This document shows positions 1-48,989 of a DNA stretch of 64,000 nucleotides, piece by piece. Source of the stretch: Hemibagrus wyckioides (taxonomy: Eukaryota > Chordata > Actinopteri > Siluriformes > Bagridae). The notes under the pieces are model-generated. The model searched no databases. It was not told the DNA's origin and worked only from the letters and a program-made list of their open reading frames with translations. Location: NCBI RefSeq assembly GCF_019097595.1, contig NC_080720.1:25304352-25368351 (forward strand). Direction: 5' to 3'. Numbering within the stretch: the first letter of the stretch is position 1; each line of letters opens with the position of its first letter. Position numbers and translations under genes: made by a program.

Positions 1-574
1 CAGAACTGAGGCGAATGATGGCTAATACAAGACTACTGGATTAATGATTTATTCCCTATAGGTATACATTGCATTTGACTATATGGACCAAACCGATTTC
101 TAGGAAATGCAGGATTTATCAGGCCAATGGGATTCAAATGCCTCAACTCTGAAATATTAAAATGAAATTTTTAACATTAAATATCTGAAATGTTTAACAT
201 TAACAATTAAAGCAAAAAAGGGTCAGTTAATAGACTTAATTGTGTTAGCAATTTTTCTGTATTAAGGTTGTTGTTGTTAGATGAGAACATTAGTAGATAG
301 CTGTGAGCTTTACAATGATCACTTAACAACTTCTTATATGAAGTGATTCTAAAACTTGACTTCTGCTCAAGAATGCACAGACGGCCACTCCAGATGTTGA
401 ATTAATTGCAGACAAATTAGTTTATCATGTGTCTGTACTACTCTGTAATAAGTGCTAAATGTCTGTGAATTCTCTGTAATCAGCATGCTGTCACTCTTCA
501 GGAAAATGCAGTCCAAATGTTAATTATTATGCCATTTGTGTATTCCAAATCCATGTTGTCTACAGTAACGTGCT

Positions 575-650
575 GGTGTTGAATGTATATGGACACCTGA
601 TTATCAGACCCAAATGTGCTTTTTGAATATCACATATCAAATTCATTTCC
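575..650. mobile_element. Tc1-like terminal fragment
   Basis: tatatggacacctgattatc followed by an acccaaatgtgc segment resembles the inverted repeat of the element at 14118-14466. Only one end is seen. Confidence 0.45.
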
Positions 651-1002
651 AGCTGTGCATGTAATGTAATTAATGAGAAAAGAAATTGACAGAACTGTGA
701 TTAAGCAGAGATGCTTTTGTTTGGAAAGAAATGCTTAACTAAGACAAGTGATAGGTGATTGTGAGTCCAGCAGAAGGCTGTTTAGAATTCAGTTAATGCT
801 AGATGAAAACATGTAAAGAAATTTATCAATTTAATGTTCAGAAAGTTTTTCAACAACTATGACTGGAGGAGTTTCAGTGTGGTGAGGTCTGTACAACCAG
901 GTAGAGGCAAAAATAAATGCCCTCTCTGGCATGGTGAGTAGTGATCTCCAAAGGGGACCAAAGGGATTTAGTCCACATCTATTAAATTTACTTCCTTTCC
1001 CA

Positions 1003-1222
1003 GTGGGTCCCAAAAGTATTGGAACACCAGGGCCAGTTGCTTTGTTTTTGTTGTATAGTTGGTTTGGAATCAAAAAATGAATGAGATGATGGATCAAAAT
1101 GTTAGTTGTCATTTACTGATATTTACATGATGTCTTTATGAACTTGGACCATGGCATCTTTTGTTTAAACCCACCCATTTATCAAGTGATCAAAAGTATT
1201 GGAAGAATTCACAATCCCCCAT
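1003..1222. mobile_element. Tc1/mariner-like element, left-end fragment
   Basis: The stretch from caaaagtattggaaca through atcaaaaaatgaat and actgatatttacat matches, with divergence, the left inverted repeat of the element at 39797-40800. No matching right end was seen nearby. Confidence 0.5.
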
Positions 1223-1757
1223 TTGGGGAGAAAACAGAAATTACAACATGCCACACAGCATCTGCAGATAGGGTTTAATGATTTATCCTGTCCCAAATAC
1301 AAGCATTGGCTTGAGTTTCCTGCATCACTTGATATAACCTATCCTTAATAACTAAAAATTTTGGGTGGAATATTGCAGCTGTATTTGCTAACTTTTACTT
1401 GGTCAGTGATGTGCCTCAGGGTCATGGAAACATCAACAAGGAAATCATAGAGCCCTAGTTAACTTTTGTGCACCTCCTATGGCCCTGTCTTCCAATGCAG
1501 TACACCTTCCACACCATGTACATGCCTTGCTACTGCAGGATCCATCTATAAACATTCTCATACCCATGTCTGAAAACCTGGCCAGTTTGTTCCAAGAATA
1601 AGTGAATGGGTGATGCAAGGACTAAACATTTCCTCTGCTCTGTGGTTTTTTGCCTCCAGATTGACTCGCCAGGTCCTCCAAGGTCTGCTGTGTACTGCCT
1701 TGTATACTCACTGACATGCATTATGTTTCTGCTCAAGGGATGCCTGCGGCACATCAG

Positions 1758-2500
1758 CTGGGGGAGACATTCAAGATGGAGGAGGGGGAGGGTATAAAAT
1801 GCAGGGTGGGAACTGGGTTTGGGGGAATGGTTTTTGGAGTTCTGGCACCTTGGTCACTGGGAGCTTAAAACAGAGGGGAAGAGACAGAGAAGAGGTGGAG
1901 AAAGAAGAATGGCGAGAAAAAGTAGAGATGTTCAATCCCACAGATGCTGCCCGTTGATCCTCCTGTAGCTGGTTGGGTTTGTCTTTGTACACTGGTGTTT
2001 GACACTGTACCAACTCTGCTGTTCCTGCCAGGAGACATGTTATGAACGGCACCGCCAGACCAAGAAATCCTTCAATGTACTGGTGCTGGAAATGTTTTGC
2101 CTGTTGCCAATAAAGCTGGTCCTGGTGGGCACTGAAGGTTGGTTCTTCCTCTGTGGAGAAAGGGACCTGGGGGAGACATCAAAGAAGAAAGAGAAGGAAG
2201 ATAGAAAATGCATGGTGAAAACTGGGTTCAGGGGACTGGTTTTGTAGTGCTGGCACGTTGGTCACTGGGAGCTAGAATCAGAGGAAGGAGAGAGAATAAG
2301 AGTGAGAAAAAGGAGAGCCATCTGCTACCGCAGATACTGCCCAGTTGATCCTCCAGTAGCTGCTTGGGTTTGTCCAGTATTGTCCACTTTTCTGTTCCTG
2401 CTTGGAGATGTGTGATGAAATGCTGCTCTGAAACCACTGGATCAAGAATTCCTTTAGTGTCCTGCTCATCAGACAACATCCACTGCTGACAGAATTCCTT
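1758..2500. repeat. Divergent tandem duplication, period about 409 bp
   Basis: ctgggggagacat occurs at 1758 and 2167, followed in both by aligned landmarks (aaaatgca, actgggtt, tggtcactgggagct, gttgatcctcc, gctgttcctgcc versus ttctgttcctgc). The second copy is clearly homologous but diverged. Confidence 0.75.
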
Positions 2501-2545
2501 GAGCTGCTGCACAAAGACGAATGGACGGTCAGTTTTCATTTCCAT
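2228..2545 (-). pseudogene. SCAN-like / Gypsy (Gmr1-type) gag capsid fragment
   Basis: Residues ~15-68 of this 105-residue frame (about 2503-2342) show the SCAN/capsid C-terminal pattern: LKEFCQQW, ILDPVVSEQHF, W about 12 residues on, then QLLEDQL. SCAN domains are known to derive from Gmr1-like Gypsy gag. A second, more broken copy lies at ~1771-2110. The remainder of the frame looks non-coding, so this is a retroelement relic rather than a gene. Confidence 0.55.
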
Positions 2546-3688
2546 TGCTGCACCTCATTTTTCAAAGTCTGGTACTACAGGTGTATGTGACGAGCTGGCA
2601 CACTCTTCCACTGGTCATCCACAGAGAACACTTTGCGGGCTCAGACTCCAGCGTGTGTGGGTGTGGATGTATGTTTGGTTGTGACCTTTGTCAGCTCTTT
2701 CTTCTCTCTCTCTCTGGTTCACAGCATTCTCTGTAAAAGTCAAACAAACAGCATGTAAGTATTTTTGCCAGAATTGCACACAGATGATGATTATCATCTG
2801 CTGGTTCAGCTTGCCTCCTCTTTGTCCACAGCTGATGCTCAACCACGCTTAATTATAAACTGCTTAATTAAGAATTCAGCATTATAAATTAGGACTAGTA
2901 TTTTTTGAGAGGACACATTTAATATGTTAAACAAGATACACTTGTTTATTTCAAATCCACCCGTGTGGAATTATATGCTTGCACAATAAAGATCACTGAC
3001 TTTTTGCTGTTATGAAGACCAAGGAGCTGCCCATAAATACTTGGGAATATCATTTGTGATTTGTGAACATCTATCATTTGTGTAGATTTTTAAATATTTC
3101 AGAGGTTCATCTAAATAATTCTTTAATTTTGTTTCTTTAGAGAGTCCGTTCAAAAGGAGCAGAAAAAAATCAAATTGTAATGTATGATGTAACACGGTAA
3201 CACATTCTGGAGCTACTGTATATTTCCTTTTAGCCTTTTATAGGCCTCATGCTTGTTCTGTAATTAGGTGGGCTGTGTGACAGCACAGAGTGAGGAGAAC
3301 ATGGTGTCAGTATTGCATGCCATGGCATCTTTTGGTTAAGGCCTGGAGTTGTCACTTTTTGGCAGGCTTCACACACATGCATACACATATACAGTGGATA
3401 TAAAAAGTTTACACATTCCTGTTAAAATGGCAGGTTTTTGTGATGTAAAAGAAAAAAAACCTTTCATCCTTTATCATAAATCATGTCAGAACCATGCTGT
3501 ATGTTAATGTGAAAAACAATAATCATTTAAAATTAATACTTAAACTAATATACTAAATTAATACTTAGTTGAAACATCTTTAGGTTTATCACAGCATTCA
3601 GTGTTTATAGGTAAAAGTCAATCAGTTTGGCATGTCGTGACTTCTTCCTCGCAAAAGTATTCTTACTCTGATGATCTCCTGTACACAG

Positions 3689-4685
3689 TAGGGATGCCAC
3701 AATACATATTATATAATATAATATTGAACCGTTCGGTACGACCTCCATGGTTCAATATGCGTATGTGAACCGCAGTTTTTCGTTTTTTTCCTTAAAACAA
3801 TAATAACCAGGCGTTTTTAAAAAAAAAATTTCTTCATCCGTTCTATTACTCTCTGTACCTCCTGTTTGTGTTTGCCTGTACTGTAGGTCTACGCGCTGAG
3901 ACAGACACGCCTCCCCGTGAGTAAATATACAATTGGTGAGCGCTAAAGTTGGGGCGGTGACCATGCTTGTAATGCTGGTGTCAGATTTCACTCTAACCCT
4001 GGAGAGCGGTGAAGTGAGGCAGAAACACGAGGAAGCAGCGCCGTGATTCAGATCTGTGGTGTGGGAACATTTGTTGTTGACCATGATGCCGATGAAACAA
4101 AAACAGTTAGATACTGACATGGAAATACTTCCAACATGACCACACATCTACAGCTCCATCACCCAGAGATATCACTGTGTGGAAGCGGGAGCCTTTTTTC
4201 CTGACCTCTACGAAAAAACGCGCAAAAAAATTGAAAACGCTTTGGTTAAAGAACAAAGTCTTGCTCTAATAACAGATAGCTGGAGCTCGGGGGTAACAGA
4301 GAGTTATCTCACAGTGACTGGTCATTACAGAGAGTTATCTCACAGTGACTGGTCATTACAGCGCGGATTGGGAAATAAAGAGCGCCGTCCTCCAAACCCG
4401 TCTCCTGTAGTAAAGTCATACAAGTGCTAATTTTTATATCTCACTATTTTCAGTACACTTTCATTGTGTAAGTTGATTTTTGCATTTAAGTAAAATAAAG
4501 AGAATTGCAACTAAAACCAGTTTTTTTTCTTCCTAACATACTTACTGTTCCTGTCACCTAAACAAAGAATAGTGGAAAAAAAACTTTAATTTGTCAAGCC
4601 ATCCGAATTGAACCGAACCAAAAACCGTGGGTAAAAACCGCGGTACGCATTGAACCGTGGGTTAACTGTATTGTTGCATCCCTAG
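3689..4685 (+). mobile_element. hAT-like element nested in the Tc1-like element
   Basis: Ends tagggatgccacaata and the near complement tattgttgcatccct; flanks gtacacag and gtaacacag resemble an 8-bp target duplication with one indel. The frame at 4179-4430 encodes SLALITDSWSSGVTESYLTV, a typical hAT transposase segment, then degenerates. It is a dead, internally deleted copy. Confidence 0.75.
4296..4357 (+). repeat. 31-bp perfect tandem duplication inside the hAT remnant
   Basis: The 31-base unit starting acagagagttatctcacagt occurs twice head to tail (4296-4326, 4327-4357), duplicating part of the transposase frame. Confidence 0.9.
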
Positions 4686-5712
4686 TAACACAGCCCTCTT
4701 TTTTGAGCTTTTTGATTGGATTTACATCTGGACTCATTCTAAAACCTTGTCCTTGTTTTGGAGAAGCCATTCCTTTCTTGATTTGTGGTGTGCTTCACTG
4801 TCATGCTGAAAGGTGAAATTCCTCTTTCTCTTAAATATTTTAGCAGAAGCCCTAAGGTGTTACACCAAAATTGACTGGTATTTGGAGCTGTGTGTGATTC
4901 CACCCACTCTGATTAAAGCCTCAGTTCCAGCTGAAGAAAAACAGCCCCAAAGCATGATGCTTCCACCTCCATGCTTACCTGTTGAGGTGGTTTTGTAGGT
5001 TTTTTATTTTATCATTTGGTATTTTTGCCAAAAAGTTACGCTTACAATTTTTAGTTTGAAAAAAAGCCTTCCGTCTTGTCACCCTCTTCTGTAGTCCAGA
5101 CCTATAAAGAATATGGGAGATTGTTGTCACATGTATTGAGCAATCGGTACCTACCAGAAATTTCTGAAATTCTTTTGACATGCTTGAATGTTAATGGTTG
5201 ATTCTGAGCACTGCCTCAATCTCAATTATAAAAAGGTTTGTGCACTTATGCAACCTTTTTCTTTTTTCTCCTGAAATGATTCCTATTGTTTTTTATTTTA
5301 ATAAATGAATTGCAATTTCACAATAAAGGTAGAAAAGGTTCTGACATGATTTTATCTAGGTTTTATTTTTTACACAACACAAACCTGCCATTTAAGCAAT
5401 GTGTAGACTTTTTATATCCACTGTATGCGTATAGAGTAAGAGTGCATGGTCATGCTACAGAGTGACATCCATGTAACAGGGCCTTGTTTCTGCTTGTTTT
5501 CTGACTGTCATACACAGAAAGGCTTGAATTCATCGCAGTTATTTGGCTGTAAAAGTTTGGGATCTCATACATTTATTTTAGTCAGCAGCCACAGCCATCT
5601 TCCTGTTTTAAGAGGGAAAACATTTCTATGTTACTTGACTCCTTTTTTACGTCTTTGCTGATTTCCTCTGCTTACACAGTCCTTTCAGGGAGCTGTACAT
5701 TACTTTTATCTT

Positions 5713-5750
5713 AACATATGCCATACTAAAATAGTAGTATGGCATATGTT
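5713..5750. repeat. Perfect 16-bp hairpin before CASK exon 2
   Basis: Arms 5713-5728 (aacatatgccatacta) and 5735-5750 (its exact complement) with a 6-base loop, 172 bp before exon 2. Could be a MITE core or chance; too short for a typical pre-miRNA. Confidence 0.8.
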
Positions 5751-5922
5751 TAGTCTTGTGTACAGAGCTTTCCATATGTTGTACTTGACTTGACCCTGTA
5801 GGCATGTATACGGATTGGAATAACAATAAAACGTGATGGATTGCACCAGTATGCACGTTTTTACAGATTTTCCTAGTAGTTAAACCCAACAGTTCCTAAT
5901 TCTCCTTGTCTGTGTTTCCCAG

Positions 5923-44601
<38,679 letters not shown>

Positions 44602-44809
44602 CGCCCTCTAGGCCACAGGTTACACTACTGTGGCCCAGGCTAATCCTCAAAAAAAAGAGAAAAAAAAAGAAGAACCACACATTCATCTCTAACAGACTCA
44701 CAAACCACTAGTCCATGTGTTGATATCATCACAACCCTCCTGTGGGACTGCAAAAGCATTGTGCTGTACATATCTAAACATATAAATATATAAATATTAA
44801 TATAAAAAG

Positions 44810-44815
44810 AATAAA
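44810..44815 (+). terminator. Polyadenylation signal AATAAA (proximal)
   Basis: AATAAA 209 bases after the CASK stop codon, in an AT-rich stretch. Use is inferred. Confidence 0.45.
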
Positions 44816-45256
44816 TATGGTCCTGTACTTATAGCTAGGGGTTGGACATTTTGTACTTTGTTTTTTGAATGAAAGAGGCAGCATCTCAGAGCAATGAGCA
44901 CAGTAAGGAGGTCAGTGATTGGTTGTGGGGTGTAGGGAGACATGAGGGTTTTAAGAGGAAGTGTCCATACACAGATTTAATATTTGGGCACAGCCTGATT
45001 GGGCAGAAGTGAAACCTTGTTCCTTGTCTCACCCCACCCAGTTTAGTTCAATGTCACACTTCCTGGACATGTTCACAGCGGCATGTCTATGAACAGATGA
45101 TAAGCACAGTTGGCTTGAGTGCGCCAAAATTCTATAATTTATTTTCAAAGGGACTAGACTGAACATGTTGGAAGTTTGGTGGCTTTAGCCTGTGCTGGTC
45201 TCACCCTTTCTTGTTGATCCTCTGTTTGTTTAGCACTCTTAATTTGCACAATGGAC

Positions 45257-45262
45257 AATAAA
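45257..45262 (+). terminator. Polyadenylation signal AATAAA (distal)
   Basis: AATAAA about 655 bases after the CASK stop codon, followed by GT-rich sequence as expected downstream of a cleavage site. Confidence 0.5.
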
Positions 45263-45280
45263 GGGGATGGGTGCTGTCTT

Positions 45281-45284
45281 TCCC

Positions 45285-45327
<43 letters not shown>
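45281..45327. repeat. (CT)n microsatellite
   Basis: CT run just beyond the distal CASK polyadenylation signal. Confidence 0.95.
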
Positions 45328-45329
<2 letters not shown>

Positions 45330-45332
<3 letters not shown>

Positions 45333-46373
45333 TTCTTGAAATTTCTCCTTGTTTCTTTCCAACTGAATAATTCAGAATGGTTCAAGAGTGCAGTGTGTTT
45401 GGTGTTTCCAGAATCATATTTCTCTCATCTCCTGAAAAAAAAAAAAAAACAAGCAAACAAACAAAAAAAAAAATATATTGTGGATGTTGGGGGAAACAGA
45501 CACCTATGCACATCCCTGTAACTCTGGAAAGCTGGGTAACCCTCTGAATGGACAACCTTTTTCATGGCCTGTCAAGTGATGTGTTTGTAAATTTTGTCTT
45601 TGAATTTTATTTGTTGTGTGTGGGGGGGAGAAGAGAATTTCCTGGATCTGCCATTTCAGATATGTGTTGTCTTAAGAGTATTATTGTTTTATGTTTATCC
45701 CAGGAAGATGGAGACCAAGAAGATTTTATTGTGTCTACCTGTTTCTGTGGTACATACATTCTTCTGAACTGAAGAATTGTTGTGCATAGACATAAATGAG
45801 CTCAGTGTAAAAGACTCTTCATTTCATATTTCCCTTGTGTAAATTTCTCTGAAAATAAGTTACTCCTCAGTATGGCTTTTGTAAATAGATTTCCTTTCAT
45901 GTGTTGGGGAAAAGTAAACTGCCTTTGATTCATGCAAAATGTTATTCTCTGTCTCTTCTTACAGCACTGGTACTGGTACTTGGTTGAGGTGTATCAGTAT
46001 AGGGTCAGTGTCAGATAGCCAGCTTTCAGTATCCAAAGATCTGCTCTCATATTGAACTAGACTGACAGATCTGTAAGTTTCAGAATTTCAGTTTATACCA
46101 GCAGATGGAGACAAATTTCCATATAGCTGATTGAGTGCATAAATATTTCTTCAGTGGAAAATAATGTGAAAGAGAGAGCTTTTTTAAAAATGAAACTGTG
46201 GCACAATGCAAGATGACCTCCTTAACATGCATTTTGATTTAGATGCTTATTGTGTGCTTAGAGGATATGCAATAGCTTTTTTCCCCTTTTTCCTTGTTCC
46301 TTTACTTAATTAAATTTTAAATTTTTTTTTTTTAGAAAATATACGTTTTATTTGTTACATTATATTTAGAAAA

Positions 46374-46436
<63 letters not shown>

Positions 46437-47093
46437 TTATTATTATTATTATTACAACAATAATGAATTAATTTTGTATTCTCTTACTCAGCTATTGTAG
46501 ATTGTAGATATTGTAGACTACGGTGCCAAACCTGTGGATGAACAGAGCCCTACCTGTGTATATCATTTTGTACATGATCAACTAACAGGGCACAGACATG
46601 GGAAACAAGACACTATGATCTATCTTATCATATCTTATCGGAGGAGACTGTATATACTAAATGATCAGTTATAAAAAAAATAATAATTTCCTTAGTATAT
46701 TGGTGTTTTAATTATATAATGCATATACAGTGAAAGTGCAGCATGTACATCCAGACTGGGTGAATGATGTGGGACAGGTGTGTGTTATTTCCTCCATTAC
46801 AAGTAAAGAAATCAATTATTTGGTAAATTAATTAAAAACAACAGCCTGTCTTTCATTTCTGTGGACAGAAGTTACTGTGAACAGACTTGCGTGAATCCTG
46901 TAGTTGTAAAGGAGAAACAAGCACGAGCTTATTAGTTTATCAGTGTAAGGACAGTCGGTTGTTCATGGTTAAAACAGGGTTGAGTACAGTGACAGATGGT
47001 GAGATCCTGAAGTGAGGATACATCTGCTGGGATTTACAACAGCTCAGTTTTGCTGGGATTAACCTGATGACCTACTAGTCATGCTGAGAACTA
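45330..47093. other. Intergenic, no gene seen
   Basis: May include distal CASK 3' UTR. Contains poly-A runs near 45435-45470 and a CTT/ATT array (46375-46455). No coding or RNA gene recognised. Confidence 0.6.
46375..46455. repeat. (CTT)n-(ATT)n compound microsatellite
   Basis: Twenty or so ctt units followed by att units. Confidence 0.95.
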
Positions 47094-47830
47094 CACCGAT
47101 CAGCTATAACATTATGACCACCTACCTAATATTGTGTTGGTCCCCCTTTTGCTGCCAAAACAGCCCTGACCCATTGAGACATGGACTCCAGTAGAACTAT
47201 GAAGGTGTGCTGTGGTATCTGGCACCAACATGTCTGGCACCAGCAGCAGATCCTTTAAGTCCTGTAAGTTGCAAGGTGGGGCCTCTATGGATCGGACTTG
47301 TTTGTCCACTACATCCCACAGATGCTCGATTGGATTGAGGTCTGGGAAATTTGGAGGCCCTTTCAACACTTCAAAGTCATTGTTGTGCTCATCAAACCAT
47401 TCCTGAACCATTTTTGCTTTGTGGCATGGCGCATTATTCTGTTGAAAGAGGCCATCAGGGAATACTGTTTCCATGAAATGGTGTTCAAGGTCTGCAACAA
47501 TGCTTATGTAGGTGGTACGTGTCAAAGTAACATCCACATGGATGTCAGGATCCAATGTTTCCAAGCAGAAAATTGCTCAAAAGCATGACACTGTCTCAGC
47601 TGGCTTGCCTTATGCCCATCCTGGTGCCATGTGTTTCCCAGGTAAGCGACACATGCACCCGGCCATCCATGTGATTTAAAAGAAAACATGATCCATCAGA
47701 CCTGGTCCAGTTTTGATGCTCATGTGCATTGTTGCAGCTTTTGGCAGTGCACAGGAGTCAGCATTGGCACCCTGACTGGTCTGCAGCTGATAATGACCAT
47801 CCATCTAGTTAGGAATCAGGCCATTACCAT
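47094..47830 (-). mobile_element. Tc1-like transposon, partial
   Basis: Starts caccgatcagctataacatt right after TA. The - strand frame 47112-47564 encodes a transposase C-terminus with LFQQNNAPCHKAKMVQEWF (the usual DNAPCHxA with Asp changed to Asn) and FPDLNPIEHLWDVVDKQVR. Further N-terminal coding follows in broken frames; the far end is lost. Confidence 0.85.
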
Positions 47831-47839
47831 ACTGTGTCA

Positions 47840-48060
47840 TGAGTTCCAACACTCAAGAGAGTCTTGTAGGTGGATGTGTTAAACACTGCTGCAAGATCAA
47901 GGAGGATGAATGACAGTTTAGTTGATCTAGAGTCCATGGACATAAAGTCTTTTGGTACCCGGTATCCCCCACTCTCAGGTTTGTTGATAATAGAGTGGCT
48001 GACCACTTTATGTCCCAGGGCACCCTCATGTCCGTTACCTTCTGGCTCTCACTTTATTTA
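47840..48060 (-). mobile_element. LINE reverse transcriptase fragment
   Basis: - strand reads SFILLDLAAVFNTSTYKTLL, matching the LLDLSAAFDTVDH motif A of reverse transcriptase; the first catalytic Asp is changed (FNT for FDT). The right edge (ccctcatgtccgttaccttc) resembles a LINE 3'-UTR block on the + strand, so this is a mosaic. Confidence 0.5.
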
Positions 48061-48599
48061 GAGTCAGTGCACCACAGTTATGGTACAGCCTTCAATGAGT
48101 GTTTGGGACTCAGATGGTTTTCACACAGCATGTGGGTGTATATATACAGTATACTATATAATTTTGCTAATGTTATGCAACAGTCCACCTCATCTCTTCT
48201 GTGTCCCACAACATTCACATTTACAACATGTTGTAAAAACTAATGTCATCATCAGCTAACACACAGGTTATGATACTTCCTGAACAAGAGCGGACACAAA
48301 TCCAAGTGCGAGTGCCGTTCACATTCATGGGAATCATTGCACAGTTCAGTACTTGCCGAACTTGAACCACCTCCTACAGATGTCAGGTGTGGTAACACAG
48401 TGCACTTATTGTTTCACATGACACCTTTCATATTTTTCATATAAACTGTGCTCTCTTTAGTGTAAAAGCCCTCAGTGTGTAAGTCTAGGCTGCAAATATA
48501 TTTGGTTAGTCAAGCCATTTGTTATTAGCTATTTTCTTAGATGCAGATCTGCAGGATTCATGGACAAAGTGTTTTGGTGCACTGGGATGTTCAGATGCT

Positions 48600-48720
48600 G
48601 TCGCTAACCTGCTCTCATGCATCCATTCAGGATTGTTGACAGTGGAATGGCCATCCATGGGCAACCTCATGTTTGTTACCTTCTGCCTCTCACCTATCTT
48701 TCTTTGTTCTAAATGTAAGG
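48600..48720 (+). mobile_element. LINE 3'-region fragment
   Basis: gggcaacctcatgtttgtta and ccttctgcctctcac repeat the block at 48020-48055; part of a common fish LINE 3' end. Confidence 0.4.
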
Positions 48721-48837
48721 ATACATATACATATATTATATTGAGAAGAAGAAAGGAAGAAAACACCTTTATTTTCCATATACACATGAAAGTTCTCTCA
48801 AGGTTTTTTAGGAAGTTGGAAAGCTTCTTTTATTAGA

Positions 48838-48985
48838 AAAATGGGTCAGAGCACAGGGTCATTGTTAATACACCACTGCTGGAACAGAGAGAGCCAACCT
48901 CATTGGTCCAATAATGGCAAATGGTAGTGCTGGGGCTTGACCAGGATCCTCGGATCAATAACCACTGATCCACCACTGACTTACA
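48838..48985 (-). mobile_element. SINE-like interspersed repeat
   Basis: gggtcagagcacagggtcat, ctgctggaacagagagagc and gtgctggggcttgacc...aataaccactgatccaccac fit a common fish tRNA-SINE-related repeat on the - strand. Confidence 0.5.
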
Positions 48986-48989
48986 TTTG

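Larger units (their letters stand above)
3392..5423 (-). mobile_element. Tc1-like transposon, decayed, with nested hAT
   Basis: Inverted ends cagtggatataaaaagt at 3392 and its complement ending at 5423, flanked by TA on both sides (3390-3391, 5424-5425), the Tc1/mariner target duplication. Transposase remnants read on the - strand (4700-5180) with stops. An hAT element interrupts it at 3689-4685. Confidence 0.8.
1..5922 (+). other. 3' part of CASK intron 1
   Basis: No coding exon recognised; CASK exon 1 is absent. It holds Tc1-like remnants, duplicated SCAN/gag-like sequence and a Tc1 element with a nested hAT, listed separately. 2550-3390 shows nothing I can name. Confidence 0.7.
44602..45262 (+). 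other. cask: CASK 3' UTR, minimal extent
   Basis: Sequence after the stop codon with two AATAAA signals (44810 and 45257). A longer UTR is possible; the sequence beyond stays free of recognised repeats apart from a CT tract at 45281. Confidence 0.6.

Noticed and set aside
1606..1797. Small protein-coding gene on the + strand
   Set aside because: No supporting signals; lies beside the duplicated gag-like sequence and looks like chance.
5713..5750. microRNA precursor
   Set aside because: A 16-bp stem with a 6-base loop is too short for a normal pre-miRNA.
1..5922. CASK exon 1 in the window
   Set aside because: No frame resembling the expected MADDDVLFEDVYELCE start with a donor site was found on the + strand.
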